Assembly (NCBI RefSeq): GCF_012349115.1
Contig: NZ_PQIG01000122.1
Coordinates: 62,001 to 126,000, forward strand
Reading direction: 5' to 3'
Source of the DNA: Rhizobium ruizarguesonis
Lineage (GTDB): Bacteria > Pseudomonadota > Alphaproteobacteria > Rhizobiales > Rhizobiaceae
Length of the DNA: 64,000 nt
The notes below the pieces were generated by a model that saw only the letters and a program-made list of their open reading frames with translations, had not been told where the DNA came from and did not search any database. The position numbers were made by a program, and so were the translations under genes. Below, piece by piece: positions 26,765 through 35,927 of the stretch (positions within the stretch are counted from its first letter, which is position 1; every line of letters starts with the position of its first letter).

Positions 26765-27748
26765 ATGACGTTCCATCCCCGCAACCTCCTCCTACCGGCA
26801 ATAATCGCTCTCGGCCTTGCCACGCCGGCCGCAGCCACCGATACGGTTAAGCTGCGCTATCTCGCCAGCCAGGGTGGTCTTGCCGCCCATGAACTCGCCG
26901 CCGAACTCGGCTATTTCGACGGAACGGGCATCACGCTGGAAAATGTCGGCTACGCCCAGGGCGGCCCGGCCTCGCTGATCGCTCTGGCATCGGGTGATGT
27001 CGAGATCGGCAGCGCCGCAACTTCCGCCGTCCTGAATTCGATCATCGGCGGCAACGATTTTGTCGCCGCCTATCCCTCAAATGGCATCAATGACGAGGTC
27101 CAGTCGACCTTCTACGTGCTCGAAGACAGCCCGATCAAAAATATCAAGGACATTGCCGGCAAGAGCATCGCCGTCAATACGCTCGGCGCCCATCTCGACT
27201 ATACCATCCGCGAAGCCTTGCATTCCGTCGGCCTGCCGGCGGACGCAGCCAATCAGCTTGTCGTTCCCGGGCCGCAGCTCGAGCAGGTGCTGCGCTCCAA
27301 GCAGGTCGATATTGCCGCCTTCGGCTACTGGCAGACGACCTTCGAGGGGGCTGCGCTGAAGAATGGCGGCCTGCGTCCGATTTTCGACGATACCGATGTG
27401 CTTGGAGACATCGCCGGGGGCTTCGTAGTCCTGCGCCGTGATTTCGCTCGCGAGCATCCTGAAGCTGCGAAGATTTTCGTGGAGCAGTCGGCTCGCGCTC
27501 TCGACTACGCCCGCGAGCATCCGGAAGAAACCAAGAAGATCCTGGCCAAGGCGCTCGGTGAGCGGGGTGAGAATGCTGATATCGCACAGTACTTCCGCGG
27601 CTATGGCGTGCGCGCCGGCGGTTTGCCGGTCGAGCGCGATATCCAGTTCTGGATCGACGTGCTGGTTCGCGAAGGCAAGCTGAAGCAAGGCCAGCTGGCG
27701 GCCAAGGACATCCTCTTGACCGCCGACGCCAAGCCGGCAAGCAACTGA
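26765..27748 (+). CDS. ABC transporter substrate-binding protein (SsuA-like)
   Basis: This is a 327-residue periplasmic protein with a signal peptide cut near residue 24 (PAAA then TDT). VKLRYLASQGGLAAHELAAELGYF and GDVEIGSAATSAVLNSI are the standard blocks of the sulfonate/nitrate/taurine binding family, and VNTLGAHLDYTIREAL forms the hinge side. ATG 26765 has AAAGGA upstream; the open frame runs further left inside the permease gene. It is the specificity component of this importer. Confidence 0.9.
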   Translation: MTFHPRNLLLPAIIALGLATPAAATDTVKLRYLASQGGLAAHELAAELGYFDGTGITLENVGYAQGGPASLIALASGDVEIGSAATSAVLNSIIGGNDFVAAYPSNGINDEVQSTFYVLEDSPIKNIKDIAGKSIAVNTLGAHLDYTIREALHSVGLPADAANQLVVPGPQLEQVLRSKQVDIAAFGYWQTTFEGAALKNGGLRPIFDDTDVLGDIAGGFVVLRRDFAREHPEAAKIFVEQSARALDYAREHPEETKKILAKALGERGENADIAQYFRGYGVRAGGLPVERDIQFWIDVLVREGKLKQGQLAAKDILLTADAKPASN

Positions 27749-27757
27749 GGAATGGTG

Positions 27758-28528
27758 ATGAGCATCGCCGAGGACACGCGTCGCGGGGAGGTGACGATCC
27801 GTCACCTTTCCAAATCCTACAGGTTGAACGGGGCACCGCTGCAGGTTCTCAGGGATATCAACCTCCACGTCCGCTCCGGCGAAAGCCTCGCCATCGTCGG
27901 CGCCAGCGGCTCGGGCAAGACGACCTTGCTCAGAGTTCTGGCCGGCCTTGAGGATTCCGATACCGGCGAGGTCCTCGTCGATGGCCAGGCGATACGCGGT
28001 GTGGGCACAGAACGCGCCGTCATCTTCCAGGAACCGCGCCTTCTGCCCTGGCTGACCGTGCTCGACAATGTCGCCTTCGGGCTGGAAACAAGCGGTCTGT
28101 CGCGTGAGCAGGCGAGGGGGCGGGCGCGCCATTATGTCAAGCTCGTCGGCCTGCAGCAATTCGAGGCGGCCTATCCCCGCCAGCTCTCCGGCGGCATGGC
28201 CCAGCGCGTCGGCATCGCCCGGGCTCTGGCCGTCCAGCCCGAGATCCTGCTGCTCGACGAACCGCTCGGCGCGCTCGACGCGATGACCAAGATCGGCATG
28301 CAGCAGGAACTCGCACGGATCTGGCGCGATGAGGATGTGACGACCATCCTCGTCACCCACGATCTCGAGGAAGCGATCTACCTGGCCGACCGGATCCTCA
28401 TCCTGCCGCGGGAAAAGGGCGGCGAGCCGCGCCTGATCGAAATCGACCTGCCCCGTCCCCGCGACCGCAGCGCACCGGAATTCGTTCGACACCGCGAAGA
28501 GTTGCTGAACCTGTTCGGACTGCACTGA
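27758..28528 (+). CDS. ABC transporter ATP-binding protein (SsuB-like)
   Basis: This is a 256-residue ATPase: Walker A GASGSGKTT, signature LSGGMAQRVGIARA, Walker B ILLLDEPLGALD and H-loop LVTHDLEEA. Two ATG codons lie at 27752 and 27758; GAGG at 27747-27750 is correctly spaced only for the second, so I start there. It completes the four-gene operon of monooxygenase, permease, binding protein and ATPase. Confidence 0.9.
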   Translation: MSIAEDTRRGEVTIRHLSKSYRLNGAPLQVLRDINLHVRSGESLAIVGASGSGKTTLLRVLAGLEDSDTGEVLVDGQAIRGVGTERAVIFQEPRLLPWLTVLDNVAFGLETSGLSREQARGRARHYVKLVGLQQFEAAYPRQLSGGMAQRVGIARALAVQPEILLLDEPLGALDAMTKIGMQQELARIWRDEDVTTILVTHDLEEAIYLADRILILPREKGGEPRLIEIDLPRPRDRSAPEFVRHREELLNLFGLH

Positions 28529-28620
28529 AGTCTTCAAGCGTCAGCGCGCGCCGCATGAGACCTGATCCATGCGGGCCGCGCGGCAATAGGAGTCGCGATG
28601 CGGAGGACGCCCGCGGACCG

Positions 28621-30435
28621 CTATCGCGACTTGCTCTTCGCTCCGGCGGTGAGATACGGGCGCCGATCCAGCTCGGCCGACCTGTAGGAACTGCGCAGCC
28701 GCAGCAGATCCTTACGTGCGATCAGGCCGCACAATTTCCCTGAGGCCGGATCGACGATCGGAATGCGTCCGTCGCCCGTCGACAGCATCAGATCGGCGAT
28801 GAATGCGACCGTATCGTCAGGATGCCCCACCGGAACGGAATCATCCGTCACGTTTTCCGCGAGCGTCTGACTGGCGAGGTCCGGATTCCCCTGCCAGAGC
28901 AGAGCGTCGGCTCTCGATACGACGCCGGCCAGCCTGCCTGTCGCATCGACCACCGGATAGATCCGGTGCGTTTTCTGCTGAGAGGCGAAGAAATCGCACG
29001 CTTCTCCCACCGTCATGGCGACGGGAAGGGTGTCGACATCGCTGATCATGATCTCCCTTGCTCGGGATAGTTCGAACGGGTCGACGCCATATTCGCGGGT
29101 GATGTGCTGACCGCGGCGGGCGATCTTCTCCGTGAGGATCGAGCGGCGCAGCAGCAGGACGGTGACGGCATAGGCCACCACGGTTGCGGCAAGCAGCGGA
29201 ACGAGCGTGCTGACGTCGCCGGTGATCTCCATCGCAAAGAAAGTGCCCGTCAGCGGCGCGCGCATGGTTCCACCCATCATCGCCGCCATTCCGAGCAGCG
29301 CCCAGAAGCCGGGATCGTTGCCCGGCATGACAAGGCCGACCAGCCATCCGAGAGCACCGCCGAAGATGAGAAGCGGCGCAAGCACGCCGCCCGAAGTGCC
29401 CGACGACAGGGCAAACAACCAGATGACGGTCTTCACCAGCAGGATCGACATGACAGCCGGGGCGAGCAGCCGGTTGTTGAGCAAGCCATCGATGATGTCG
29501 TAACCGACGCCCATTGCCCGCGGTTCGATCAGGCCGCCGAGACCGATGACGAGACCGCCAAGCATCGGCCACCACATCCAGTGGATCGGCAGGGCCTCGA
29601 ACAGGTCCTCGATCCGATAGAGCAGCGTCGTCAGCAATCCCGATTGCAGACCTGAGATGATGCCCATCGCCGCGCAGGCGAAAATCCCCCACCAGGGCAA
29701 GATCACCTGGAAATGGGTCGGGAACAGTGGGCCAGTGCCGAACAGCAGCGGACGCCAGCAGATCGACACGCAGGCGGCAACGGCGACGGGAATGAAGCTG
29801 CGCGGCTTCCATTCGAACAACAGCAGTTCGACCGCCAGCATGACCGCAGCGATCGGCGAACCGAAGATGGCCGTCATGCCTGCAGCCGCGCCGGCGACAA
29901 GCAGCGTCTTCCGCTCGGCCGCACTCATGTGAAAGAATTGTGCGAAAAGCGATCCGATCGCACCGCCGGTCATGATGATCGGCCCCTCGGCGCCGAACGG
30001 GCCGCCGGTTCCGATGGAGATTGCCGATGACAGCGGCTTCAGGACCGCGACCTTCGGCGACATCCGGCTGCCGCCGATCAGGATGGCCTCGATGGCCTCG
30101 GGGATGCCGTGGCCGCGGATCTTTTCCGATCCGAAGCGGGCCATCAGTCCGATGACGAGACCGCCGAGCGGCGGAACCAGCACCACCCACAGCGAACGCG
30201 GAACGGCAGCCAGAGAGGCGGGCTGGATGCCGATCTCACCGAACCAGATGACATTCGTCACCAGCGCGATGAGGCTGACGAGACACCAGGCAGCAAATGC
30301 GCCGGCGGTGCCGACAATGATGGACATGCCGACCAGGAGGAGGACCCGCCGGTCGGTGGTGAAGTCGCCGGCCTCGCGCCGGGAAAGGCCGCCGGTGAAA
30401 TCGTGCGGCCGGTTGTTTGGTGGATGCTGCGCCAT
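28621..30435 (-). CDS. ClC-family chloride channel/antiporter with C-terminal CBS pair
   Basis: This is a 604-residue protein. The ClC membrane domain (about 30-430) has the selectivity motif GHGIPE (108-113) and GAEGP (148-152), where Glu150 matches the gating glutamate of transporters; a later GTSGGVLAPLLIFG is the third ion-binding segment. The C-terminal part from about 455 holds two CBS domains (ISDVDTLPVAMTVGEACDFF and later TLAENVTDDSVPVG), which usually sense adenine nucleotides. It exchanges or conducts chloride or related anions across the inner membrane. It is divergent from a MarR regulator gene with a palindrome between. Confidence 0.93.
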   Translation of the reverse strand: MAQHPPNNRPHDFTGGLSRREAGDFTTDRRVLLLVGMSIIVGTAGAFAAWCLVSLIALVTNVIWFGEIGIQPASLAAVPRSLWVVLVPPLGGLVIGLMARFGSEKIRGHGIPEAIEAILIGGSRMSPKVAVLKPLSSAISIGTGGPFGAEGPIIMTGGAIGSLFAQFFHMSAAERKTLLVAGAAAGMTAIFGSPIAAVMLAVELLLFEWKPRSFIPVAVAACVSICWRPLLFGTGPLFPTHFQVILPWWGIFACAAMGIISGLQSGLLTTLLYRIEDLFEALPIHWMWWPMLGGLVIGLGGLIEPRAMGVGYDIIDGLLNNRLLAPAVMSILLVKTVIWLFALSSGTSGGVLAPLLIFGGALGWLVGLVMPGNDPGFWALLGMAAMMGGTMRAPLTGTFFAMEITGDVSTLVPLLAATVVAYAVTVLLLRRSILTEKIARRGQHITREYGVDPFELSRAREIMISDVDTLPVAMTVGEACDFFASQQKTHRIYPVVDATGRLAGVVSRADALLWQGNPDLASQTLAENVTDDSVPVGHPDDTVAFIADLMLSTGDGRIPIVDPASGKLCGLIARKDLLRLRSSYRSAELDRRPYLTAGAKSKSR

Positions 30436-30482
30436 GGAAGCCTCTGCTACGCCGGAAATGGATACGCTTGAGGCGCGTCAAT

Positions 30483-30499
30483 ATATCGTGATACGATAT
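30483..30499. promoter_or_regulatory. Palindromic operator between the ClC and MarR genes
   Basis: ATATCGTGATACGATAT is an inverted repeat with 7-bp arms and a 3-base centre, placed 47 bases upstream of the ClC start. The length and symmetry suit a MarR-type dimer, so the regulator at 30635 may repress both genes. Confidence 0.6.
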
Positions 30500-30634
30500 A
30501 AATCAATGGGTGAAAGCATGAAGGCGAAAATGTCTCATGGGATGCCTCCCTTGACCGGCTGTCGGGTGCCCATCTATTCGAGATGGCGGAATGGCTCCTG
30601 ACCCTGGCAGCCGTTGCGGCAGAGGAGAAGAGCT

Positions 30635-31066
30635 TTGAAGAAGACCGCGCCGCTGAGACAGAAGGACTACGAGGCTCTCGCCGATCTCCGATTTGCGCTT
30701 CGCCAATTCATGGACTTCAGCGCTTCGGCCGCCCAGTCGGAGGGACTGCCCGCGCAGCAGCATCAGGCCCTTTTGGCGATCAGGGGACAACGGGGCGATG
30801 CCATGACCATCGGCATGCTGGCCGAGCGGCTGATTATCGCGCCGCATACGGCGACCGAACTTGTCGGGCGGCTCTCGGATGCGGGACTGGTCGAACGTCA
30901 TACCGATCCGGCCGACAGGCGCCGCCAGACCATTCTGCTCACTGATAAGGCGGATGAGCTTCTGACGCGACTGAGCGCCGTCCACCTTTCGGAAATAAGG
31001 GAGATGGCCCCGAAATTGATCGAGCTTCTCCTCGAACTCCAGAAGACGGCGTCGAACGCCAAATGA
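30635..31066 (+). CDS. MarR-family transcriptional regulator
   Basis: This is a 143-residue winged-helix protein: MTIGMLAERLIIAPHTATELVGRLSDAGLVERH forms the recognition region and DRRRQTILLT the wing, both standard for MarR. I chose TTG 30635 because AGAGGAGA lies at the right distance before it; another TTG at 30614 has no ribosome site and would add only seven residues. It is divergent from the ClC gene and separated from it by 199 bases that contain a 17-bp palindrome. The effector is not predictable from sequence. Confidence 0.88.
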   Translation: MKKTAPLRQKDYEALADLRFALRQFMDFSASAAQSEGLPAQQHQALLAIRGQRGDAMTIGMLAERLIIAPHTATELVGRLSDAGLVERHTDPADRRRQTILLTDKADELLTRLSAVHLSEIREMAPKLIELLLELQKTASNAK

Positions 31067-31101
31067 CCATTGCGAAATAGCCGAGTTCCCGACGTGCCGC
31101 T

Positions 31102-32010
31102 TTAACCCAAAAGCGTCTTCTTGAGTCGATGGATATGGGCGGCACCGATGCCGCAACAGCCGCCGATGATCGTCGCGCCGGCTTCGGCCCAGGAGCAGGC
31201 ATAGCGCGAATAGGCGTCGTCATTCAGATCGTCGCGGGTCTCGTGCAGGCCTTCATTGGCGGCTGCGTCGCCTTGCTCCCCTTCGAAGGCATTGGCGTAG
31301 ACGCCGATTTCGATGGAAGCATCCATCTTTCGGAAGACACGCGCTGCCGTCTCTACCGCCGCCTGCATGACTTCGGGCTTGCTGCAATTAAACAGGAGGG
31401 CTTCGGCGCCCGATGAAACCGCCCAGGATGCCGCATCCTCGACCTTTTCGCCGGAGCGGAGCTTTGGTTCGCCGCCCCTTATGGCTGCCTCGTCATCGGC
31501 CAATGTGAAGGACACCCAGAACGGCTTGCCTGACGTCGCCACCGCCTTGCGGACAGCCTCTGCCTCGGCGATCAGGCTCAACGTCTCGCCGAGCCATATA
31601 TCGACGAAGGGAGAAAGGTTTTCGACAAGCACCTCGAGATAATCCTGCACCCGCCAAGGCTGAAAGTTCTGCGGCTCGTATGAGCCGAAGATCGGCGGCA
31701 GCGAACCTGCAACCAGCACCTTCCGATCCGTGGTGGCGTCGGCCGCCTCGCGCGCCAAGCGACCGGCGAGACGGATCAGCGCCGCCCCCTCCTTCCAGAA
31801 CCGGTCCTCGCCGATGTGAAAGGGCACGAGCGCGTAGCTGTTTGTCGTAACGACCTCAGAGCCGGCGGCGATGAATTCCTGATGTACCCTACGGACGATA
31901 TCCGGCGCGTTGATCAGCGCCAATGCCGACCATTCCGGTTGTTTCAGCTCGGCACCCAGCCGCAGCAGTTCGCGGCTCATGCCGCCATCGAGAATTCGCG
32001 TCGTGCTCAT
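31102..32010 (-). CDS. Homocysteine S-methyltransferase family protein
   Basis: This is a 302-residue methyltransferase barrel. Zinc ligands are visible as Cys in ALLFNCSKPEVM and the GGCCG pair near the C terminus, the invariant pattern of MmuM/betaine-homocysteine methyltransferases. The N terminus RILDGGMSRELLRLGAELKQPEWSA and TTNSYALV also fit. Such enzymes move a methyl group from S-methylmethionine or S-adenosylmethionine to homocysteine. It follows the amino-acid importer genes by 120 bases on the same strand, so the importer may bring in S-methylmethionine or a similar donor. ATG 32010 follows GGAGACC. Confidence 0.88.
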   Translation of the reverse strand: MSTTRILDGGMSRELLRLGAELKQPEWSALALINAPDIVRRVHQEFIAAGSEVVTTNSYALVPFHIGEDRFWKEGAALIRLAGRLAREAADATTDRKVLVAGSLPPIFGSYEPQNFQPWRVQDYLEVLVENLSPFVDIWLGETLSLIAEAEAVRKAVATSGKPFWVSFTLADDEAAIRGGEPKLRSGEKVEDAASWAVSSGAEALLFNCSKPEVMQAAVETAARVFRKMDASIEIGVYANAFEGEQGDAAANEGLHETRDDLNDDAYSRYACSWAEAGATIIGGCCGIGAAHIHRLKKTLLG

Positions 32011-32130
32011 CAAGAGGTCTCCATTCAGGCTGTCGCGCCGTCAGCGGCGCCGGGCTTTTCATAACAAGGTAGGCGGGGTGCACGTGGTTCGTGCGCCAGG
32101 GAATTCATGGGCCAGTCCTTTCCCGTCGGC

Positions 32131-32820
32131 CTAGCGGCGAACCGGCACCTGCGCTTCGAGACCTCGAAAGACGTGGGCGATCACTGCGGTCAAGGCGAGA
32201 TAGAAGAGGGTGACGACCAGCAGCGGTTCATAGACGAGCAGCGTGTCCTGCCGAACCTTGTTTGCCACGGCGTAGAGATCCATCACCGTCACCGTAAAGG
32301 CGAGCGGCGTCGCCTTGAGCTGCATGACGATCTCTCCTGCAATCGTCGGCAGGGCGATGCGAATGGCGCGCGGCAGCCAGATCCGGCGGGTCAACATCCA
32401 GGGCGACAGGCCGAAGGCCCGGCCCGCTTCGAGCTCGCCCTTGGGAACGGCAAGCAGCGCGCCGCGCAACACCTCTGCCTCATAGGCTGCATAGTTCAGC
32501 GTAAAACTGACGGCGGCGAAGAAGAAGCCCTCGCGCAGGATCGGCCAGAACAGGCTCTGGCGGATGCCGGGGACCATGGGCAGCAGCGAGCCAACCCCAT
32601 AGTAGAGAAGCCACAGCTGTATCAGCAGCGGCGTGCCGCGAAAGAAGGTGCAGTAACTCCGCGCCAGGAGCCGCGTCAGCCTGCCGCCGCTGACCTGCGC
32701 AAACGCGAGGCCTATGGCGAGGGCGAAGCCGAACACCACGGAGATCACCAGCAGGCAAACGGTCTGCCAGGCGCCGGTCAGAAGCAGCGGCCAATAGGAA
32801 GAGATCCAGGTGAAACTCAT
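32131..32820 (-). CDS. Amino-acid ABC transporter permease 2 (HisM/GlnP family)
   Basis: This is a 229-residue permease with about five spans. FFRGTPLLIQLWLLYYG near residue 60 and EAGRAFGLSPWMLTRRIWLPRAIR are the family-typical pore and ATPase-docking loops of polar amino-acid transporters. It is the second permease of the importer, 12 bases after the first. Its ribosome site is weak, which suggests translation coupled to the upstream gene. Confidence 0.91.
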   Translation of the reverse strand: MSFTWISSYWPLLLTGAWQTVCLLVISVVFGFALAIGLAFAQVSGGRLTRLLARSYCTFFRGTPLLIQLWLLYYGVGSLLPMVPGIRQSLFWPILREGFFFAAVSFTLNYAAYEAEVLRGALLAVPKGELEAGRAFGLSPWMLTRRIWLPRAIRIALPTIAGEIVMQLKATPLAFTVTVMDLYAVANKVRQDTLLVYEPLLVVTLFYLALTAVIAHVFRGLEAQVPVRR

Positions 32821-32832
32821 GGGGCGCTTTCT

Positions 32833-33558
32833 TCAGGCAAGGCGCGGCTGTCCCCGCCGTACCCGTCCCTCGATCAGTTTGAAGACGACGTTGGAAACAA
32901 GCGTGATGGCGAGATAGAGAAGGGCCGAAGCAAGGAAAAAGACGAAGTAATGCTTGGTGCTTGCCCCGGCAAGACGGGTGGCGAGCGCCAGTTCCTGGTA
33001 GCCGACGACCGCCACCAGCGCGCTGTCCTTGGTGACCGACATCCACAGATTGGCAAGACCCGGCAGCGCGTTCGGAAGGAGCGCCGGCAGCAGGACGCGG
33101 CGGAACCTCAGCACCGGTCCCATGCCGAAGGCCTTGGCGGCCTCGATCTGGCCGACGGGAATGGCAAGGATCGCGCCGCGCAGCACCTCCGTCATGTAGG
33201 CACCCTGCACGAAGCCCAGCACGGCGACGGCCGCGACGAAGCCGTTCACATTGACCGGCGGCAGCTCCAACGCGGCGAGCAGCCGGTTGAGGCCGTCGGT
33301 GCCGGCATAATAGAGCCCGACGATCAGGATCAGCTCGGGAACGGCGCGGATCAGCGTGGTATAGAGATCGAGCAGCAGGCGCAGCATGCGGTTGCCCGAA
33401 AGCTTTCCAAGCGCGCCGCCGGTGCCGAGCAGCAGGCCGATCGCGAAGGCGCAAGCCGAGATGGCGACCGTTGAGACTGCACCTGCCAAAAGAACGCCGC
33501 CCCATCCCGGAGGATAGGGAGACAGCAGGTCCAGAATACCCTGTTGCGCGGTCGCCAT
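32833..33558 (-). CDS. Amino-acid ABC transporter permease 1 (HisQ family)
   Basis: This is a 241-residue permease. YTTLIRAVPELILIVGLYYAG and EAAKAFGMGPVLRFRRVLLPALLP are its pore and docking loops. It lies between the binding-protein gene (12 bases) and the other permease, so the channel is presumably a heterodimer. Confidence 0.91.
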   Translation of the reverse strand: MATAQQGILDLLSPYPPGWGGVLLAGAVSTVAISACAFAIGLLLGTGGALGKLSGNRMLRLLLDLYTTLIRAVPELILIVGLYYAGTDGLNRLLAALELPPVNVNGFVAAVAVLGFVQGAYMTEVLRGAILAIPVGQIEAAKAFGMGPVLRFRRVLLPALLPNALPGLANLWMSVTKDSALVAVVGYQELALATRLAGASTKHYFVFFLASALLYLAITLVSNVVFKLIEGRVRRGQPRLA

Positions 33559-33570
33559 CGTTCGGACTGC

Positions 33571-34344
33571 TTACTTCGCGCCGTAGATGTCGAAATCGAA
33601 GTATTTCTTGTTGATGGTGTCGTACTGGCCACTGGCACGGACGGCAGCGATCGCCGTGTTCAGCTTGGCTTTCAGCTCCGTGTCTTCCTTGCGCAGGCCG
33701 CCCGAAACGCCGGCGCCGAGAATCTCCTTGTCGTCGGCGACGTCGCCCATCTTGGCGCAGCAATCCTTGCCGCCATCGCTTTTCAGGAACGCGTCGAGCG
33801 CCAGTGAATCGCCGAAGACATAGTCGATACGGCCGGAGGCGAGATCCTGGAACGCCTCATCGAGCGTCTGGTAGGTCTTTTCCTCGGCAGCGGCGGCGAA
33901 ATACTTCTTGTAATATTCCGACTGGATCGTCGACACCTGGATGCCGATGGTCTTGCCCTTCACGTCCTCGGCGGTGGCGCCCGGCTTCTGGTCCTTGGGG
34001 CCGATCAAGGTGCTCGGCGTGTTGTAATATTTGTCGGTGAAGTCGATCACCTTCGAGCGTTCCGCGGTGTTCGACATCGATGACCAGATCACGTCGAACT
34101 TCTTGCTCTGGAGAGCCGGAATGAGACCATCCCAGGAAATCTCGACGATCGAGCATTTCTCCTTCATCTCTTCGCATACGGCATTCATCAGGTCGATTTC
34201 CCATCCCTGCCATTGGCCCGAGGCGTCCTTGGCGAAGAAGGGCGGATAGGATTCGTTCATGACGCCGAAGCGGACTTCGGCCTGTGCGGTGACGGCGGAA
34301 AGCACGAGTGCCGCACCGGCGAAAAGCGTGGGAAGCAGTTTCAT
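33571..34344 (-). CDS. Amino-acid ABC transporter substrate-binding protein (family 3)
   Basis: This is a 257-residue periplasmic protein with a short signal peptide (cleavage after AQA, residue 22). VRFGVMNESYPPFFAKDASGQWQGWEIDLMNAV is the canonical SBP_bac_3 beginning; the aromatic Tyr and Trp and the IGIQVSTIQSEYY region line the ligand site. AGGAGAATC precedes ATG 34344. The linked methyltransferase suggests a sulfur amino acid such as S-methylmethionine, but opines or ordinary amino acids are also bound by this family. Confidence 0.9.
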   Translation of the reverse strand: MKLLPTLFAGAALVLSAVTAQAEVRFGVMNESYPPFFAKDASGQWQGWEIDLMNAVCEEMKEKCSIVEISWDGLIPALQSKKFDVIWSSMSNTAERSKVIDFTDKYYNTPSTLIGPKDQKPGATAEDVKGKTIGIQVSTIQSEYYKKYFAAAAEEKTYQTLDEAFQDLASGRIDYVFGDSLALDAFLKSDGGKDCCAKMGDVADDKEILGAGVSGGLRKEDTELKAKLNTAIAAVRASGQYDTINKKYFDFDIYGAK

Positions 34345-34396
34345 TCGCAGGATTCTCCTGGTTTGTGTTGTGTTGTCGTTGAGAGCTCGAAATGCA

Positions 34397-35176
34397 TCAG
34401 TGGGCGCTGAGGCCGGTGAACTCCCGGCAGCGGGCGCTGACAGGCGCGCCGAATATCTGCTCCGGCGGGCCTTCTTCCTCGATCCGTCCCTGATGCAGGA
34501 AGAGAACACGGCTGGAGACATCCCGGGCGAAGCGCATTTCATGCGTGACGATCAGCATGGTCCGGCCTTCTTCCGCGAGATCGCGGATGACTTTCAGGAC
34601 CTCGCCGACCAGCTCCGGATCGAGCGCCGAAGTCGGTTCGTCGAACAGCATGACATCAGGATCGACGCACAGCGCTCTCGCAATCGCCGCGCGTTGCTGC
34701 TGACCGCCGGAGAGGAAAGCGGGATAGGCATCGCGCTTGTCGAACAGCCCGACCTTGTGGAGCAGGGCCTCGGCTTTTTCGATGGCCTCGCGTCGCGACA
34801 TGCCCATGACGTGCACCGGCGCCTCGATGACATTTTCCAGCACCGTACGATGGGCCCAGAGATTGAAACTCTGGAAGACCATCCCGAGCCCAGTGCGTAT
34901 CCGTTCGATCTGCCGCCAGCTGCGCGGCTGCAACCGGCCGTCCCGCCCCATCTTCAGCGCAATCTCCTCGCCGTTCACGGCAATGCGGCCACGATCCGGC
35001 GTTTCCAGGAAATTGATGCATCTGAGAAAGGTGCTCTTGCCGGAGCCCGACGAGCCGATGATCGAAATCACGTCCGACTTGTGGGCTTGCGCCGAAATAC
35101 CCTTGAGAACCTCTTGCGAGCCGAAGCTTTTATGAAGATCTTCGACACGAAGAGCAGGAAAGGGTTGATCTGGCAT
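34397..35176 (-). CDS. Amino-acid ABC transporter ATP-binding protein (HisP/GlnQ family)
   Basis: This is a 259-residue ATPase with Walker [10 protein letters not shown], signature [14 protein letters not shown], Walker [13 protein letters not shown] and H-loop IVTHEM. The insert [23 protein letters not shown] is the HisP/OccP-type loop between Walker A and the Q-loop, so octopine/histidine-type transporters are the nearest relatives. The gene is first in the operon and divergent from the Lrp-type regulator. ATG 35176 begins the conserved part; a longer frame to the left lacks support. Confidence 0.91.
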   Translation of the reverse strand: MPDQPFPALRVEDLHKSFGSQEVLKGISAQAHKSDVISIIGSSGSGKSTFLRCINFLETPDRGRIAVNGEEIALKMGRDGRLQPRSWRQIERIRTGLGMVFQSFNLWAHRTVLENVIEAPVHVMGMSRREAIEKAEALLHKVGLFDKRDAYPAFLSGGQQQRAAIARALCVDPDVMLFDEPTSALDPELVGEVLKVIRDLAEEGRTMLIVTHEMRFARDVSSRVLFLHQGRIEEEGPPEQIFGAPVSARCREFTGLSAH

Positions 35177-35254
35177 GCATGGTTCCGGCTGAATTGAGCT
35201 TGCGAAGGATAATGATAAAATAACGCGGTTTTTTCGCGCAGTTTTCATCTATTC

Positions 35255-35269
35255 TGCATATTTTATGCA
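35255..35269. promoter_or_regulatory. Lrp-type operator candidate
   Basis: TGCATATTTTATGCA is an inverted repeat (TGCATA, 3 bases, TATGCA) in the 163-base AT-rich gap between the importer operon and the divergent Lrp-type regulator gene. Lrp/AsnC proteins commonly bind 15-bp palindromes of this shape. Confidence 0.6.
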
Positions 35270-35339
35270 AAATAATCTTCCTCGTGCGGCAAGTACGGCA
35301 GAATGCGTGAATTGCTGCGGCGAGAACCAGGATTGGACA

Positions 35340-35804
35340 ATGGAACAACTCGATCGTTTTGACCGTGACATTCTCGATATCGTTCAGCGCGACTGCCAGC
35401 TGAAAGCCGAAACGATCGCCGAACGGATCGGACTGTCGGTCTCGGCCGTGCAGAGGCGGTTGAAGCGACTGCGCGAGGAAGGGATCATCAAGGCGGAGGT
35501 AGCCGTCGTCGACCGCAAGGCGACGGGCACAGCAATGGTGTTCATCGTCGGGATGGAGATCGAGCGGGACAATTACGACGCGCTGGCGAAGTTCCGCCTC
35601 TGGGCGGAGAAGCAGGATCACATCCAGCAGGTCTATTACGTCACAGGCGCGGTCGATCTGATCGCGATCGTCACCGCCCGCGACGTCGAGCATTATGACG
35701 ATATCGCTGCCTTGATCATGGCTGACAATCCGCAGATCCGCCGCATGCACACGAATGTCGTGTTGCGGGACGTCAAGCTCGGCCTGTTCGTGCCCCTGGA
35801 CTAG
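35340..35804 (+). CDS. Lrp/AsnC-family transcriptional regulator
   Basis: This is a 154-residue regulator: LDRFDRDILDIVQRDCQLKAETIAERIGLSVSAVQRRLKRL is the N-terminal HTH, and the C-terminal RAM domain follows with VYYVTGAVDLIAIVTARD, the segment that binds amino-acid effectors. ATG 35340 fits the standard start of the family; the frame is open 75 bases further left across the operator. Divergent placement suggests local control of the amino-acid importer and methyltransferase. Confidence 0.9.
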   Translation: MEQLDRFDRDILDIVQRDCQLKAETIAERIGLSVSAVQRRLKRLREEGIIKAEVAVVDRKATGTAMVFIVGMEIERDNYDALAKFRLWAEKQDHIQQVYYVTGAVDLIAIVTARDVEHYDDIAALIMADNPQIRRMHTNVVLRDVKLGLFVPLD

Positions 35805-35927
35805 CGCGCACGCGATGCCCCGCCGGCATTGGTTCCGGCTGCCACGGATCGGGACGCCGACAAGCCGCTGGACTCGCATTTGACAAAGGGCATAATTCCC
35901 GGCGCAAATTCTCGGGAGGAATGATCG

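Noticed and set aside
27077-28537. 486-codon minus-strand open frame
   Set aside because: It covers the binding-protein and ATPase genes in antisense and has no protein-like motifs.
30506-30586. Short peptide frame in the ClC/MarR gap
   Set aside because: About 27 codons with a weak ribosome site and no distinctive content; probably leader sequence only.
32107-33474. 455-codon plus-strand open frame
   Set aside because: It runs antisense to two well-defined permease genes and its composition is charge-rich and random-looking.
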